A stretch of 64,000 nt of DNA from Jeongeupia sp. HS-3. Lineage in GTDB: Bacteria > Pseudomonadota > Gammaproteobacteria > Burkholderiales > Chitinibacteraceae. The DNA lies in contig NZ_AP024094.1 in assembly GCF_015140455.1 (NCBI RefSeq), positions 1,550,001 through 1,614,000 on the forward strand, given 5' to 3'. Of this stretch, positions 27,442 to 36,798 are shown piece by piece. The notes beneath the pieces are model-generated. The model did not search any database. It was not told where the DNA came from and saw only the letters and a program-made list of their open reading frames with translations. The translations under genes and the position numbers were made by a program. The stretch's first letter is position 1, and each line of letters opens with the position of its first letter.

Positions 27442-28506
27442 CTAAGAAATATGACTTTGTCGTGAAAGCTTGTGTACCGCGTCAACCAGCGCAGCCACAT
27501 GCTCCGGCGGCGTAAACTGATTGATGCCATGACCCAGATTGAAGACATGGCCAGCACCAGCGCCGTAAGACCTCAGCAGGCGCTCGACCTCGGCCTCGAT
27601 CGCTGCCGGCTTGGCAAATAGCGCATACGGGTCGAAATTGCCCTGCAAGGCGACACGGTCGCCAACGCGACGGCGGGCATCGGCCAGATCGACGGTCCAG
27701 TCCAGCCCCAGCGCGTCACAACCGGTATCGGCCAGCTCCTCGAGCCACAGCCCGCCGCCCTTGGTAAACAGGATCACCGGCACGCGGCGGCCGTCGGCCT
27801 CGCGCTTCAAACCGCCGACAATCCGCTTCATATAGGCCAGCGAAAACTCCTGGTACTTGCCGTCGGCCAGCGCCCCGCCCCAGGTATCGAAAATCTGTAC
27901 CGCCTGCGCGCCGGCGTCGATCTGCGCGTTGAGGTAATCGGTTACCGTCTGCGCATTCACCTCGAGGATGTGGTGCAGCAGTTCGGGGCGGTCGTACATC
28001 ATGGTTTTGACGCGACGGAAGTCGCTCGAACCGCCGCCTTCGATCATGTAGCACGCCAGCGTGAACGGGCTGCCCGAGAAGCCGATCAGCGGCACCCGGC
28101 CATCCAGCGCCTTGCGGATCGAACTCACCGCGTCGAACACGTATTGCAGCTCGGCCAGATCGGGCACCACCAGCTTGCGGATATCGGCTTCGTCGCGCAG
28201 CGGCCGCTCGAACTTCGGGCCTTCGCCATCGGCGAAATACAGCCCCAGGCCCATCGCGTCGGGGACGGTGAGGATGTCCGAGAACAGGATCGCCGCGTCG
28301 AGCGGGAAACGCTCCAGCGGCTGCAGCGTCACCTCGGTCGCCAGTTCGGTGTTCTTGCACAGCTGCAGGAAGGAGCCCGCCTGCTTGCGCGTGGCGCAGT
28401 ACTCCGGCAGATAGCGGCCGGCCTGGCGCATCAGCCAGACGGGCGTCATATCGACGGGTTGGCGCAGCAGTGCGCGCAGGAAACGATCGTTTTTCAATTC
28501 GGTCAT
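27442..28506 (-). CDS. hemE: Uroporphyrinogen decarboxylase HemE
   Basis: 354 aa. It removes four acetate carboxyls from uroporphyrinogen III to give coproporphyrinogen III in haem synthesis. The family signatures are present: [15 protein letters not shown] (with the substrate-binding Arg), [19 protein letters not shown], and the C-terminal [19 protein letters not shown]. The catalytic Asp is in [15 protein letters not shown]. It starts 18 bp after the ABC transporter gene, so they are probably cotranscribed. Confidence 0.97.
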   Translation of the reverse strand: MTELKNDRFLRALLRQPVDMTPVWLMRQAGRYLPEYCATRKQAGSFLQLCKNTELATEVTLQPLERFPLDAAILFSDILTVPDAMGLGLYFADGEGPKFERPLRDEADIRKLVVPDLAELQYVFDAVSSIRKALDGRVPLIGFSGSPFTLACYMIEGGGSSDFRRVKTMMYDRPELLHHILEVNAQTVTDYLNAQIDAGAQAVQIFDTWGGALADGKYQEFSLAYMKRIVGGLKREADGRRVPVILFTKGGGLWLEELADTGCDALGLDWTVDLADARRRVGDRVALQGNFDPYALFAKPAAIEAEVERLLRSYGAGAGHVFNLGHGINQFTPPEHVAALVDAVHKLSRQSHIS

Positions 28507-28524
28507 GTTTTCTCTTCACTCAAC

Positions 28525-30246
28525 TCAGGCCAGCCGCCAGCTGCCATCGCCAAGTGTTTCCAGATAATGGTTGTGGAAAATCCGCAGCGTCGAACGATGG
28601 CCGACACTGACGATAATGCTGTCTGCCAGCCGGTCTTCGATCAGCTGGTACAGAATGGCTTCGTTGGGTTCATCCAGCGCCGAACTGGCTTCGTCCATCA
28701 TCAGCACGGCCGGGCGGATGAACAGCGCCCGCGCGAAGGCAATGCGCTGCTGCTCGCCGAGACTGAGGATGTGCGACCAGTTGTCGACGTCGTTGAGGCG
28801 GCCGACCAGATGATCGAGCCGCACCGCCGCCAACAGCGCATCGAGTTCGGCATCGTCGTTCGATGGTGGCGCCGGATAGCACAGTATTTCGCGCAGGGTG
28901 CCGAGAGGCAGATACGGTTTTTGCGCCAAAAACAGCACGCCACGCTCTTTGACATAAGCCATCTCGCCGACCGAATACGGCCAGATGCCGGCCAGCGTGC
29001 GCAGCAGCGTCGACTTACCGCTGCCCGAAGGCCCCTGCACCAGCAGCCGGTCGCCGGCCTTGAGTTCGAGATTCAGATCGGTAAACAGTGGCGTGCCATC
29101 TGGCTTTTTCACATTCAGCCCATCGATACGCAAACCTTCGCTCAGCGCGGTCGGGCGCGGCACCGGCAGCGCATCGGCCAGTATCAAACCATCTTCGAAA
29201 GTGATCAGCCGGTCGATGATCGCCTTCCAGCTCGCCAGCGATGAAAAGCTGCCGATGACGAAGTCCAGCGCACCGTATACCTGACCGAAGGCACTATTGA
29301 TCTGCATCAGCCCGCCAAGCTGGATCTCTTTGGCGAAATAACGCGGCGCGGCCACGATGAGCGGGAAGATGATCGCCAACTGTCCCCAGAACGAGGTAAA
29401 CCAGATGATGCGTTTTTGCCGGCGGATCACCGCCCAGAAGTTGGCCACAAAGGCATCGATCCGCACACCGAGGTTGTGCCCCTCGCGCGCCTCGCCGTGA
29501 TACAGCGCCACCGATTCAGCGTTCTCGCGCACGCGCACCAGACCGAAACGGAAATCGGCTTCGCGGCGTTGCTGTTCGAAGTTGAGTTTGACCAGCGGCC
29601 GGCCGACCAGCACCGTCACCACCGAGCCGACCAGCGCATAAATCAGCGCCACCCAGACCATGTAGCCCTGCACATTGAATTCGTGCCCCCACAGGGTAAA
29701 GTGCAGCGGCCCCGATAGCGTCCACAGAATGGTGACGAAAGAGAAAAACGTCACCAGCGAGTTCATCAGCCCAAGCGCCAATCCAAGCGTGCTGCCGACA
29801 AATAGCTGTGTGTCTTCGGCGATCCGCTGATCCGGGTTGTCGGTATAGCGGTCGGTCAACTGCAGCCGGTAGTAACCCTGCTTTTCCAGCCAGCGTTGCG
29901 ACAGATGCTTGGCGTACCAGCGCCGCCATTTGATTTCGAGCATCTGCTGCAAATAGAAGCGGTAGACGCTGATAACGATCCAGACAAAAGCAAGGTAGCC
30001 GAACTTGATCAGTGCCGCCTTGAATCCACCCGAGTCAAAATTCTGCAGCGTGTTGTAGAACGTGTTGTACCAGCTGTTGAACAGCACGTTCATATACACC
30101 GAGCCAAGGTTCAACCCGACCACGACGGCCAGCAGGCCGTAGGCCTTCCATTTTTCCTCGCTGGTCCAGAACGGCTTGGAAAGCCGCCAGAACTGCCGGA
30201 ACAAATGCCTGACTGTGGGGATGTTTGCCGGTACGGATGCGTGCAT
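28525..30246 (-). CDS. ABC transporter, fused permease-ATPase (SbmA/BacA-YddA type)
   Basis: 573 aa. The N-terminal membrane domain has about six helices (KWKAYGLLAVVVGLNLGSVY onward) with the SbmA/BacA-like WYNTFYNTLQNFD and RWYAKHLSQRWLEKQGYYR. The C-terminal ATPase has Walker A GPSGSGKST, signature LSLGEQQRIAFAR and Walker B LMMDEASSAL. E. coli YddA and mycobacterial BacA-like importers have this layout. The substrate is unknown: BacA types carry peptides, cobalamin or very long chain fatty acids. It has its own promoter region after a terminator at 30276-30301 and leads into hemE. Confidence 0.88.
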   Translation of the reverse strand: MHASVPANIPTVRHLFRQFWRLSKPFWTSEEKWKAYGLLAVVVGLNLGSVYMNVLFNSWYNTFYNTLQNFDSGGFKAALIKFGYLAFVWIVISVYRFYLQQMLEIKWRRWYAKHLSQRWLEKQGYYRLQLTDRYTDNPDQRIAEDTQLFVGSTLGLALGLMNSLVTFFSFVTILWTLSGPLHFTLWGHEFNVQGYMVWVALIYALVGSVVTVLVGRPLVKLNFEQQRREADFRFGLVRVRENAESVALYHGEAREGHNLGVRIDAFVANFWAVIRRQKRIIWFTSFWGQLAIIFPLIVAAPRYFAKEIQLGGLMQINSAFGQVYGALDFVIGSFSSLASWKAIIDRLITFEDGLILADALPVPRPTALSEGLRIDGLNVKKPDGTPLFTDLNLELKAGDRLLVQGPSGSGKSTLLRTLAGIWPYSVGEMAYVKERGVLFLAQKPYLPLGTLREILCYPAPPSNDDAELDALLAAVRLDHLVGRLNDVDNWSHILSLGEQQRIAFARALFIRPAVLMMDEASSALDEPNEAILYQLIEDRLADSIIVSVGHRSTLRIFHNHYLETLGDGSWRLA

Positions 30247-30275
30247 CGCGTTTTGGTCCTCAAAGCGGACTATGC

Positions 30276-30301
30276 AAAAACGGGCGAGACCGGCTCGCCC
30301 G
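30276..30301 (-). terminator. Intrinsic terminator of the glnS operon
   Basis: CGGGCGAG (30281-30288) and CTCGCCCG (30294-30301) make an 8-bp stem. On the minus strand TTTTT (complement of 30276-30280) follows. It lies after the small secreted-protein gene and separates it from the ABC transporter gene. Confidence 0.8.
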
Positions 30302-30323
30302 CGGAATCAACAGCTTGAACTCA

Positions 30324-30716
30324 TTATGGGCAAGGACGTTGCGTCCAGCCCTTCTTGCCACCACGGCGGCACTGCCAATCCTGATGAGCCGTGTCGATTT
30401 TCCACACCCCGTCAAAACTCAGCGTGAACGTGTAGCGCTGCGCTGCAACCGCATCATCAAGCAGCCCCTTCATCTGGACACTGAGCGAAACATGATCGGG
30501 AATCTCGCCGCCCTTGCCTTGCTGGGTGATACTCAGCGTGCGGTACTCGGACAAACCGTGTTCGTCGGCAATGCGGTCCTTGAGGTAATCAAAGACCACC
30601 TCGACCGGCGCACGCCCCGGTTTGCCACTGTAGATCAGCGTCGCCGGCGCCGCATCATCGGCGGCAAAGCCGCTACCGGCGACGAACAGCAACAGCGCAA
30701 AAACCATACTGCGCAT
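30324..30716 (-). CDS. Small secreted protein of unknown function
   Basis: 130 aa. The signal peptide is [18 protein letters not shown], with cleavage expected before ADDAAP. The mature part has predicted mixed alpha/beta character and two Cys near the C-terminus (HQDWQCRRGGKKGW and QRPCP), possibly a disulfide. I do not recognise a family. The start at 30714-30716 shares its first base with the glnS stop (TGATG), a clear sign of translational coupling. A frame extension seven codons upstream exists but lies inside glnS. It is followed by a terminator. Confidence 0.75.
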   Translation of the reverse strand: MRSMVFALLLFVAGSGFAADDAAPATLIYSGKPGRAPVEVVFDYLKDRIADEHGLSEYRTLSITQQGKGGEIPDHVSLSVQMKGLLDDAVAAQRYTFTLSFDGVWKIDTAHQDWQCRRGGKKGWTQRPCP

Positions 30717-32401
30717 CAGCCGTTTTCCTTGGCCCACGAATCGCGGAGCGTTACGGTACGGTTGAAAACGATCTTGCCGCCGGCGACATGATCGTGACGG
30801 TCGGTGACGAAGTAGCCGAGGCGTTCGAACTGGTAACGCGTCTCAGGCACGGCATCCTTGACGCAGGCTTCGATATAGCCGGTGACGACCTTGAACGAGT
30901 CGGCATTGATGAACTGCTTGAAATCGACATACTGGCCGTCGGCGCCGCGCACCGCGTCCGGACGGGGCTCGGTAAACAGGCGCTCGTACAGCCTTACTTC
31001 GGCCTCGACCGCGTGCGCCGCGCTCACCCAGTGAATCACGCCCTTGACCTTGCGGCCGACCGGATTCTGACCCAGCGTATCCGGGTCGATCGAGCATTTC
31101 AGTTCGACCACCTTGCCATCGGCATCCTTGATCACTTCGTCGCACTTGATCACGTAGCTGTAGCGCAAGCGTACTTCGCCACCCAGCGTCAGACGCTGCC
31201 ACTTCGGCGGCGGCACTTCGGCGAAGTCGTCGCGTTCGATATAGAGTTCCGGCGCAATCGGCACCACACGCTCGCCCCACGCTTCGTGATGCGGGTGAAA
31301 CGGCGCGCTGCGCGAGGCGGTGGTCGCCGGATCGAAATTGCTCAAGGTCACCTTGATCGGATCAAGCACGGCCATCACACGCGGGCAGGCTTCCTCCAGC
31401 GTCTCGCGCACGGCGCCTTCAAGCGACGCAAAGTCGACGACATTCGGCGTCTTCGACACACCAGCGCGCTGCGCGAACAGCCGTACGCCTTCCGGGCTGT
31501 AGCCACGACGGCGCATGCCCGAAATCGTCGGCATGCGCGGATCGTCCCAGCCCGACACCAGTTTTTCGTCGACAAGTTGCTTGAGCTTGCGCTTCGAGGT
31601 GACGACGTACAGCGTCTCCAGGCGCGAAAACTCGATCTGTTGCGGGTGGTTGCCGATGCTGATGTTATCGAGCACCCAGTCGTACAGCGGCCGGTGATCT
31701 TCGAACTCCAGCGTGCACAGACTGTGGGTAATGCCTTCGATCGCATCCGAAATGCAATGCGTGTAGTCGTACATCGGATAGATGCACCAGTCGTTGCCGG
31801 TACGGTGATGCTCGGCACGCTTGATACGGTAGATCACCGGGTCGCGCAGATTCAGATTGGGCGCCGTCATATCGATCTTCAGCCGCAACGTTTTGCTGCC
31901 GTCGGCAAATTCGCCCGCCTTCATCCGGCGGAACAGATCAAGATTCTCGTCGACCGAGCGTGCCCGGAACGGGCTGTCGCGGCCCGGCACTTCGAAATTG
32001 CCACGGTATTCGCGCATCGCTTCGGGGGTCAGATCGCAGACAAAGGCCTTGCCCGACTGGATCAACTCTTCAGCGTAATCATAAAGCTGCTGGAAATAAT
32101 TGGACGCATAGCGCGTCTCGCCATCCCACTCGAACCCCAGCCAGCGCACGTCATCCTGGATGGCGTGAACGTACTCGTCCTCTTCCTTCTCCGGATTGGT
32201 ATCGTCCATGCGCAAATTGCACAGGCCCTGATAATCCCGGGCGATGCCGAAGTTCACGCAGATCGCCTTGGCATGACCAATATGCAAGTAGCCATTCGGC
32301 TCTGGCGGAAAGCGCGTCTGTACCGCGTCGCGTTTGCCGCTGGCGAGGTCGGTGTCGATGATTTGGCGGATGAAGTTGCTGACCGGAAGCTCGTTGCTCA
32401 T
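30716..32401 (-). CDS. glnS: Glutaminyl-tRNA synthetase
   Basis: 561 aa, class I synthetase that charges tRNA-Gln. The HIGH motif is in [12 protein letters not shown] (about residues 34-45), and the KMSKS-equivalent is [12 protein letters not shown]. Specificity elements such as [10 protein letters not shown] and [20 protein letters not shown] are standard GlnRS. The anticodon-binding beta barrels fill the C-terminal third. Its presence indicates direct Gln-tRNA charging, as in beta- and gammaproteobacteria. The stop overlaps the next gene's start. Confidence 0.97.
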   Translation of the reverse strand: MSNELPVSNFIRQIIDTDLASGKRDAVQTRFPPEPNGYLHIGHAKAICVNFGIARDYQGLCNLRMDDTNPEKEEDEYVHAIQDDVRWLGFEWDGETRYASNYFQQLYDYAEELIQSGKAFVCDLTPEAMREYRGNFEVPGRDSPFRARSVDENLDLFRRMKAGEFADGSKTLRLKIDMTAPNLNLRDPVIYRIKRAEHHRTGNDWCIYPMYDYTHCISDAIEGITHSLCTLEFEDHRPLYDWVLDNISIGNHPQQIEFSRLETLYVVTSKRKLKQLVDEKLVSGWDDPRMPTISGMRRRGYSPEGVRLFAQRAGVSKTPNVVDFASLEGAVRETLEEACPRVMAVLDPIKVTLSNFDPATTASRSAPFHPHHEAWGERVVPIAPELYIERDDFAEVPPPKWQRLTLGGEVRLRYSYVIKCDEVIKDADGKVVELKCSIDPDTLGQNPVGRKVKGVIHWVSAAHAVEAEVRLYERLFTEPRPDAVRGADGQYVDFKQFINADSFKVVTGYIEACVKDAVPETRYQFERLGYFVTDRHDHVAGGKIVFNRTVTLRDSWAKENG

Positions 32402-32602
32402 GCTCGAATTGGGCTGTTGAATGACTCAGACCATCGATTGTAGCGGAAAGGTTGCGCGGCTTGGATGCGTGGTTTTTTACCTTGGCCGCGCACCGGCGAC
32501 AGGGGAAGCGCCGAACGGCGCAAATCATCGCCGGCAAACCGGTCTAATCTCAATAGGATAGGAGCGCATCAGGCGCCCCGTTTGATGGCGAGGAGACCGA
32601 CC

Positions 32603-33172
32603 ATGAAAGCGAGTGACTATCCCCACATGCTGACGTCTTATCACAAGGGCTGGGACGAACTGAAGGCACGCCATCCGGCCAGCCTGAAAGTCCTGTTCTC
32701 GCTGGTGATTCCGCTGTCGCTGCTGCCTGCCGCGATGATTCTTTACGCCGGCGGCGTCAACGGCATGTATTACGCCGCGGATGCGCCGTTCTCACGCTGG
32801 ATCGCCGTGGCGGTGATCTTCTTTTTCGCCGAAATCATCACCGTATCGATCATGGCCACGGTGATCCGCCAGATTGCCGCGATGCGCGATTTTTCGACCG
32901 ACCGTGACAGCGCCTACCTGCTGGCTGCGCTTGGCGCGGTGCCGCTCTGGTTATCGGCGCTGACGCTGTTCGTCCCCAGCATCGCCTTCAACGCATTCTG
33001 TGGCGTGCTCGGCTTGGCCGCGTCGTTCTGCCTCCTCTACCACGGCGTACCCTCGCTACTCGGCACCCAGGAGGATATCGAAGCACAGGATGTGGCCTAT
33101 CTGGTGATGTCGGTCGGCGCTGCGGCGTGGGCCTTGCTGTGTGCGCTGGTGTTGCTGCCGCTGTTCATGTGA
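32603..33172 (+). CDS. Yip1-family integral membrane protein
   Basis: 189 aa with about five membrane helices (VLFSLVIPLSLLPAAMILYA, WIAVAVIFFFAEIITVSIMA, LLAALGAVPLWLSALTLFV, FNAFCGVLGLAASFCLLYHG, AYLVMSVGAAAWALLCALVL). The N-terminal part and HGVPxLLGT segment resemble the Yip1/DUF1282 family, whose bacterial function is unknown. The ATG at 32603 follows an AGGAG ribosome site 8 bp upstream. A longer frame to 32465 has no membrane-like or conserved content. It is divergent from glnS. Confidence 0.85.
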   Translation: MKASDYPHMLTSYHKGWDELKARHPASLKVLFSLVIPLSLLPAAMILYAGGVNGMYYAADAPFSRWIAVAVIFFFAEIITVSIMATVIRQIAAMRDFSTDRDSAYLLAALGAVPLWLSALTLFVPSIAFNAFCGVLGLAASFCLLYHGVPSLLGTQEDIEAQDVAYLVMSVGAAAWALLCALVLLPLFM

Positions 33173-33210
33173 GGCGCAATGCAAAGCGAGCCCCGCCTCC
33201 GGCCTCGAGC

Positions 33211-33250
33211 AAAACTGAAAAACGACCCCGCGAGGTCGTTTTTCAGTTTT
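33211..33250. terminator. Bidirectional intrinsic terminator (Yip1 gene / uraA)
   Basis: AAAACTGAAAAACGACC (33211-33227) is perfectly repeated in inverted orientation at 33234-33250: a 17-bp stem with a 6-base loop. The A and T tracts inside the arms make it functional on both strands. It sits between two convergent genes. Confidence 0.9.
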
Positions 33251-33271
33251 CTGCTTCAACGTCTTGTTTGC

Positions 33272-34513
33272 TCAGACGTCCTGCCCCTCGACGATGCCAT
33301 CGTGATGCTTGTCTTGCGGTAGCACGAAGTTGAGGATGATCGCCAGCACGCTCACCAGACCGACACCGGCAAGGTTGAGATCACCCAGCTTGAGCGTCAG
33401 CCCGCCCACGCCGCAGGTCAGCACCACAGCGACGATGACCAGATTGCGCGGCGCCATCAGGTCAACCTTGGCGTCGATCAGCGTTTTCAGGCCGATCGAG
33501 GCGATGGTGCCGAACAACAAGACCATGATGCCGCCCATCACCGGCAGCGGAATCGATTGCAGGATGGCGTTGAATTTGCCAAAAAACGCCAGAATCACCG
33601 CCAGCACCGCCGCCCAGGTCATGGTCACCGGATTGAAGTTCTTGGTAATCATCAAGGCACCGGTCACCTCGCCATAGGTGGTGATCGGCGGGCCGCCGAC
33701 GAAGCCAGCGAAACACACGCCAAGACCATCACCGGCCAAGGTGCGGTGCAGGCCCGGTGAAGCGGTGTAGTCCTTGCCGGTTACCCCACCGATCGCCATC
33801 ACGCCGCCAATGTGTTCGATCGCGGGTGCAATCGCCACCGGCATCATGAACAGCGCAGCCGCCCAGCTGATTTCCGGGTGCACGATATGCGGCAGCGCGA
33901 ACCACGGTGCGGCGGCAATCGGTGCGAAATCAACCACGCCCAGCAAAGTCGCCGTGACATAACCGACGAAGACCCCGGACAAAATCGGCACCAGCCGCAG
34001 CATGCCGCCAGAAAACACCGCCACCACAATGGTCGTCGCCAGCGAGATCGCCGCAAGGAAAATCGAGGTCTGATAGGGAATAAGCTGCTTGCCGCCGCCC
34101 TGCCCCATGGCCATGCCCGAGGCCGCCACCGCGACCGACAAGCCAATGACCATGATCACCGGGCCAATCACCACCGGCGGCAAGAGCTTGTGGATGAACG
34201 CCATGCCGCGCCAGCGAATCAGCGCCGCGATAAGGAAATACATAAAGCCGGCGGCAAACAAACCAAACTGTGTCGCGGCCTGGCCCCAGGTCTGGATCGA
34301 GAAGATGATCGGCCCGATAAACGCGAACGACGAGCCAAGAAAGAGCGGCACTTCACGCTTGGTGACCAGTTGAAACATCAAGGTACCGACCCCGGCGCCG
34401 AGCAGCGCCAGTGCCGGGTTGAGGCCGGTCAGCAACGGCACCAGCACCAGCGCACCAAAGGCAACGAACAGGATCTGCGCGCCCGAAATTGCTTGTTTGA
34501 GAGTGGAAAACAT
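33272..34513 (-). CDS. uraA: Uracil permease UraA
   Basis: 413 aa, NCS2/NAT family proton:uracil symporter with 14 membrane helices. Family motifs are PLFLGSSFAFIGPI, AIEHIGGVMAIGGVTGKDY (with the conserved Glu) and GDGLGVCFAGFVGGPPITTYGEVTGAL. The start at 34511-34513 (MFSTLKQAISGAQILF) has a GGGAT ribosome site. The frame extends to 34600, but that part lies in the terminator hairpin. It is downstream of upp, the conserved upp-uraA pair. Confidence 0.95.
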   Translation of the reverse strand: MFSTLKQAISGAQILFVAFGALVLVPLLTGLNPALALLGAGVGTLMFQLVTKREVPLFLGSSFAFIGPIIFSIQTWGQAATQFGLFAAGFMYFLIAALIRWRGMAFIHKLLPPVVIGPVIMVIGLSVAVAASGMAMGQGGGKQLIPYQTSIFLAAISLATTIVVAVFSGGMLRLVPILSGVFVGYVTATLLGVVDFAPIAAAPWFALPHIVHPEISWAAALFMMPVAIAPAIEHIGGVMAIGGVTGKDYTASPGLHRTLAGDGLGVCFAGFVGGPPITTYGEVTGALMITKNFNPVTMTWAAVLAVILAFFGKFNAILQSIPLPVMGGIMVLLFGTIASIGLKTLIDAKVDLMAPRNLVIVAVVLTCGVGGLTLKLGDLNLAGVGLVSVLAIILNFVLPQDKHHDGIVEGQDV

Positions 34514-34567
34514 CGTTATCCCTGAGTTGGTCTTATCTGGGGAAGCCATGCTGAACCATGGACACAC

Positions 34568-34595
34568 AAAACGGGCGCCTCTCGGCGCCCGTTTT
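34568..34595 (-). terminator. Hairpin in the upp-uraA gap
   Basis: AAAACGGGCGCC (34568-34579) and GGCGCCCGTTTT (34584-34595) form a perfect 12-bp stem, with T residues trailing on the minus strand. It begins 18 bp after the upp stop and 55 bp before the uraA start. It looks like an intrinsic terminator or attenuator that would limit uraA transcription from the upp promoter. Confidence 0.8.
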
Positions 34596-34612
34596 AACAA
34601 TTAATAGCCGAT

Positions 34613-35239
34613 TCAGCGGGTTCCGAAAATCTTGTCACCTGCATCGCCCAGACCCGGAATGATATAACCCTGCTCGTTCAGGTGCGAATCGAGCGAGGCG
34701 GTGTAAATTTGCACGTCCGGATGTGCTTCGTTGACGAGCTTGACGCCCTCGGGCGCGGCCACCATGACGATGGCTTTGATCTCTTTGCAGCCATTGCGTT
34801 TGAGCATGTCGATCGTCGCCACCAGCGAACCACCGGTCGCCAGCATCGGATCGATGATCAGCGCCAGACGATCACTCAGATTACCGACAAACTTCTCGAA
34901 ATAAGGCTCCGGCTGCAGCGTTTCTTCATTACGCGCCAGACCGACAACACTGATTTTGGCCGACGGCACCAGATCAAGCACCCCATTGAGCATGCCGATA
35001 CCGGCGCGCAGGATCGGCACCACGGTCATTTTCTTGCCCTTGATCTGTTGCACATCGACCGGGCCGCACCAGCCGGCTATCGTCACCGGCTCCAGCGGCA
35101 AATCGCGCGTGGCTTCATACGCCAGCAACCTGGCCAGCTCGTCGGTCAGCAAGCGAAACTTGTTAGTGCTGACATCGGCGGCACGCAACAGGGACAACTT
35201 ATGTTGCACCAGCGGATGGTTGACGACGTGAATATGCAT
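34613..35239 (-). CDS. upp: Uracil phosphoribosyltransferase
   Basis: 208 aa. It makes UMP from uracil and PRPP. It starts [19 protein letters not shown], has the EATRDLPLE segment, [19 protein letters not shown], the PRPP loop [11 protein letters not shown], and the uracil-binding C-terminus [16 protein letters not shown]. It pairs with the uracil permease downstream. The length is identical to E. coli Upp (208 aa). Confidence 0.97.
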   Translation of the reverse strand: MHIHVVNHPLVQHKLSLLRAADVSTNKFRLLTDELARLLAYEATRDLPLEPVTIAGWCGPVDVQQIKGKKMTVVPILRAGIGMLNGVLDLVPSAKISVVGLARNEETLQPEPYFEKFVGNLSDRLALIIDPMLATGGSLVATIDMLKRNGCKEIKAIVMVAAPEGVKLVNEAHPDVQIYTASLDSHLNEQGYIIPGLGDAGDKIFGTR

Positions 35240-35749
35240 GGTGAGTCCCGACGAATATAGAGAAGTATGAATTGATTGTATCCGTCAACGACGCAAGCGC
35301 CATTGACGAAAGTCCGGGGTAGCGCGCGAGCTGGCTGCCGAGCGTCAAGCGCCTCGCGTCGATCAGGCAAGGCCCGGCCAAAACCCTGCCTGAACGGCTG
35401 GCTGGCGTAAAATAAAGCGAAAGGACTGGAACCGGCAACGTGATTACCACCGCCTGGCTGATCTTGAGCGCGCCCGTGGAAACCACGCCCAGCCGATGCA
35501 ATGGGTCGGTGCTTGCAGCTTGTTGGCGCAATGCGCTACCCGGTTCGGAAGCGCTGCGGTCATCCGCAACCTGGATTCGGGTGAATTTGACGGGGCCATA
35601 CGCTGAACATGTCATTAATACAGGCGATGCAAACGCCAAAAGGATGGCTTGCAAACCAACAGGCACAGGCATGATGCGCAACCGGTAGCCGGGTTTTGAT
35701 AGAATCGCGGCTGTCTACATCGGCCGGATCGTGCCGAAAACAGGAATCA
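35240..35749. other. 510-bp gap between upp and the TPR gene, mostly unexplained
   Basis: No convincing gene. Two overlapping open frames (plus 35440-35688, minus 35199-35681) show no recognisable family, and the minus one enters upp. A TAAAAT -10-like hexamer lies at 35408-35413 on the plus strand, and an extended -10 (TGATAGAAT) at 35697-35705 is a likely promoter for the TPR gene. CCGGC at 35432-35436 and GCCGG near 35688 could close a roughly 260-nt transcript. A non-coding RNA is possible; I could not match one. Confidence 0.35.
35697..35705 (+). promoter_or_regulatory. Extended -10 promoter of the TPR gene
   Basis: TG-A-TAGAAT matches the extended -10 pattern TGNTATAAT with one mismatch. 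It lies 45 bp before the TPR-protein start. No good -35 box is present, which is acceptable for extended -10 promoters. Confidence 0.5.
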
Positions 35750-36784
35750 ATGCTTATGCGCTTGCGCCGTCTCTCCCTTGCTCTGCTTCCCCTGCTGTTT
35801 GCCGGCACCGTTCATGCCGGCGACAAAGAGGATATCCAGCAGTTGCTGCAGACGCGCCAATACGCGCCAGCGCTTGATCGCGCCGACAAGGTACTCGCCA
35901 AAAACCCCAAGGATCCGCAGATTCGCTTCATGCGCGGCTTGGCGCTGACCGAACTCGGCCGTAACGACGATGCGATCAAATCCTTCGTCAGCCTGTCCGA
36001 GGATTACCCGCAACTGCCCGAGCCGTATAACAATCTCGCGGTGCTGTACGCGCAGCAAAATCAGTACGACAAAGCCCGTACCGCACTGCAAATGGCGATC
36101 CAGACCAATCCGAGCTACGCCACCGCGCACGAGAACCTGGGCGACCTGTACGCCCGTTTGGCATCCCAGGCTTATGACAAGGCGCTACAGCTCGATGGCA
36201 ACAAGGGCACGGCACAGACCAAGCTGAAGCTGGTCAACAATCTTTTCAGCAGCAACGGCACACCAGCACGTCCGGCCGCACCGGCCAAAACTGCGCCAAC
36301 ACCGGTCGCCGTCGCCGCAGTGGTCAAACCGCTCGCCACGCCGGCGCCAACGCCCGCGCCGCCCCCAAAACCAACACCGCTGGCAACGCCAGCCCCCACG
36401 CCAGTACCGACGCCGACGCCAGCCCCCAAGCCTGTGGTCGACGAACGTCAGCAAGACGTTATCGCCGCCGTACAGCGCTGGGCACAGATGTGGGCCCGCC
36501 AGAACGTCAGCGGTTACCTCGGCGCCTATGCCAAAAACTATGCCCCCGCCGGCCAAAGCCATGCCGATTGGGCCAAGGAGCGACGCGACCGTGTCGCGGC
36601 GCCAAAATCGATCGAGGTCAAGTTGTCGGATATTCGCGTCGACTTCAGCGACGACAAGACCGCCAAGGTACGCCTGCGCCAGAGCTATCGTTCCGAACGC
36701 CTTTCCAGCACCACCGGCAAAACGCTGGTGCTGGAAAAGAGCGGCGGCGATTGGCTGATCCGCGAAGAGCGTTCGGGGCGCTGA
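35750..36784 (+). CDS. Secreted TPR protein with C-terminal NTF2-like (Csd6-C-type) domain
   Basis: 344 aa. The signal peptide is MLMRLRRLSLALLPLLFAGTVHA. Tetratricopeptide repeats cover about residues 25-155 (DPQIRFMRGLALTELGRNDDAIKSF, LPEPYNNLAVLYAQQNQYDKA). A Pro/Ala/Thr-rich linker follows (about 165-225, TPAPTPAPPPKPTPLATP). The C-terminal domain (AAVQRWAQMWARQNVSGYLGAYAKNYAP to VLEKSGGDWLIREE) resembles the SnoaL/NTF2-like domain found after L,D-transpeptidase domains. It is 14 bp upstream of an L,D-transpeptidase gene, so it may position or regulate that enzyme in the periplasm. An alternative ATG is at 35756. Confidence 0.8.
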   Translation: MLMRLRRLSLALLPLLFAGTVHAGDKEDIQQLLQTRQYAPALDRADKVLAKNPKDPQIRFMRGLALTELGRNDDAIKSFVSLSEDYPQLPEPYNNLAVLYAQQNQYDKARTALQMAIQTNPSYATAHENLGDLYARLASQAYDKALQLDGNKGTAQTKLKLVNNLFSSNGTPARPAAPAKTAPTPVAVAAVVKPLATPAPTPAPPPKPTPLATPAPTPVPTPTPAPKPVVDERQQDVIAAVQRWAQMWARQNVSGYLGAYAKNYAPAGQSHADWAKERRDRVAAPKSIEVKLSDIRVDFSDDKTAKVRLRQSYRSERLSSTTGKTLVLEKSGGDWLIREERSGR

Positions 36785-36798
36785 TAGGCTAAATCGTC

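Noticed and set aside
35300-35320. GACGAAAGTCCGGGGT resembling the RNase P RNA core GAGGAAAGTCCGGGCTC
   Set aside because: The rest of the RNase P RNA (flanking stems, 3' conserved parts) is not found around it, so this is a chance match.
35199-35681. 160-codon minus-strand frame upstream of and into upp
   Set aside because: It overlaps the upp start region, has no recognisable domain or ribosome site, and its composition is not protein-like enough to call. Mentioned only as part of the unexplained gap.
35440-35688. 82-codon plus-strand frame starting GTG
   Set aside because: No homology recognised and the ribosome-site spacing is poor. Not called as a gene.
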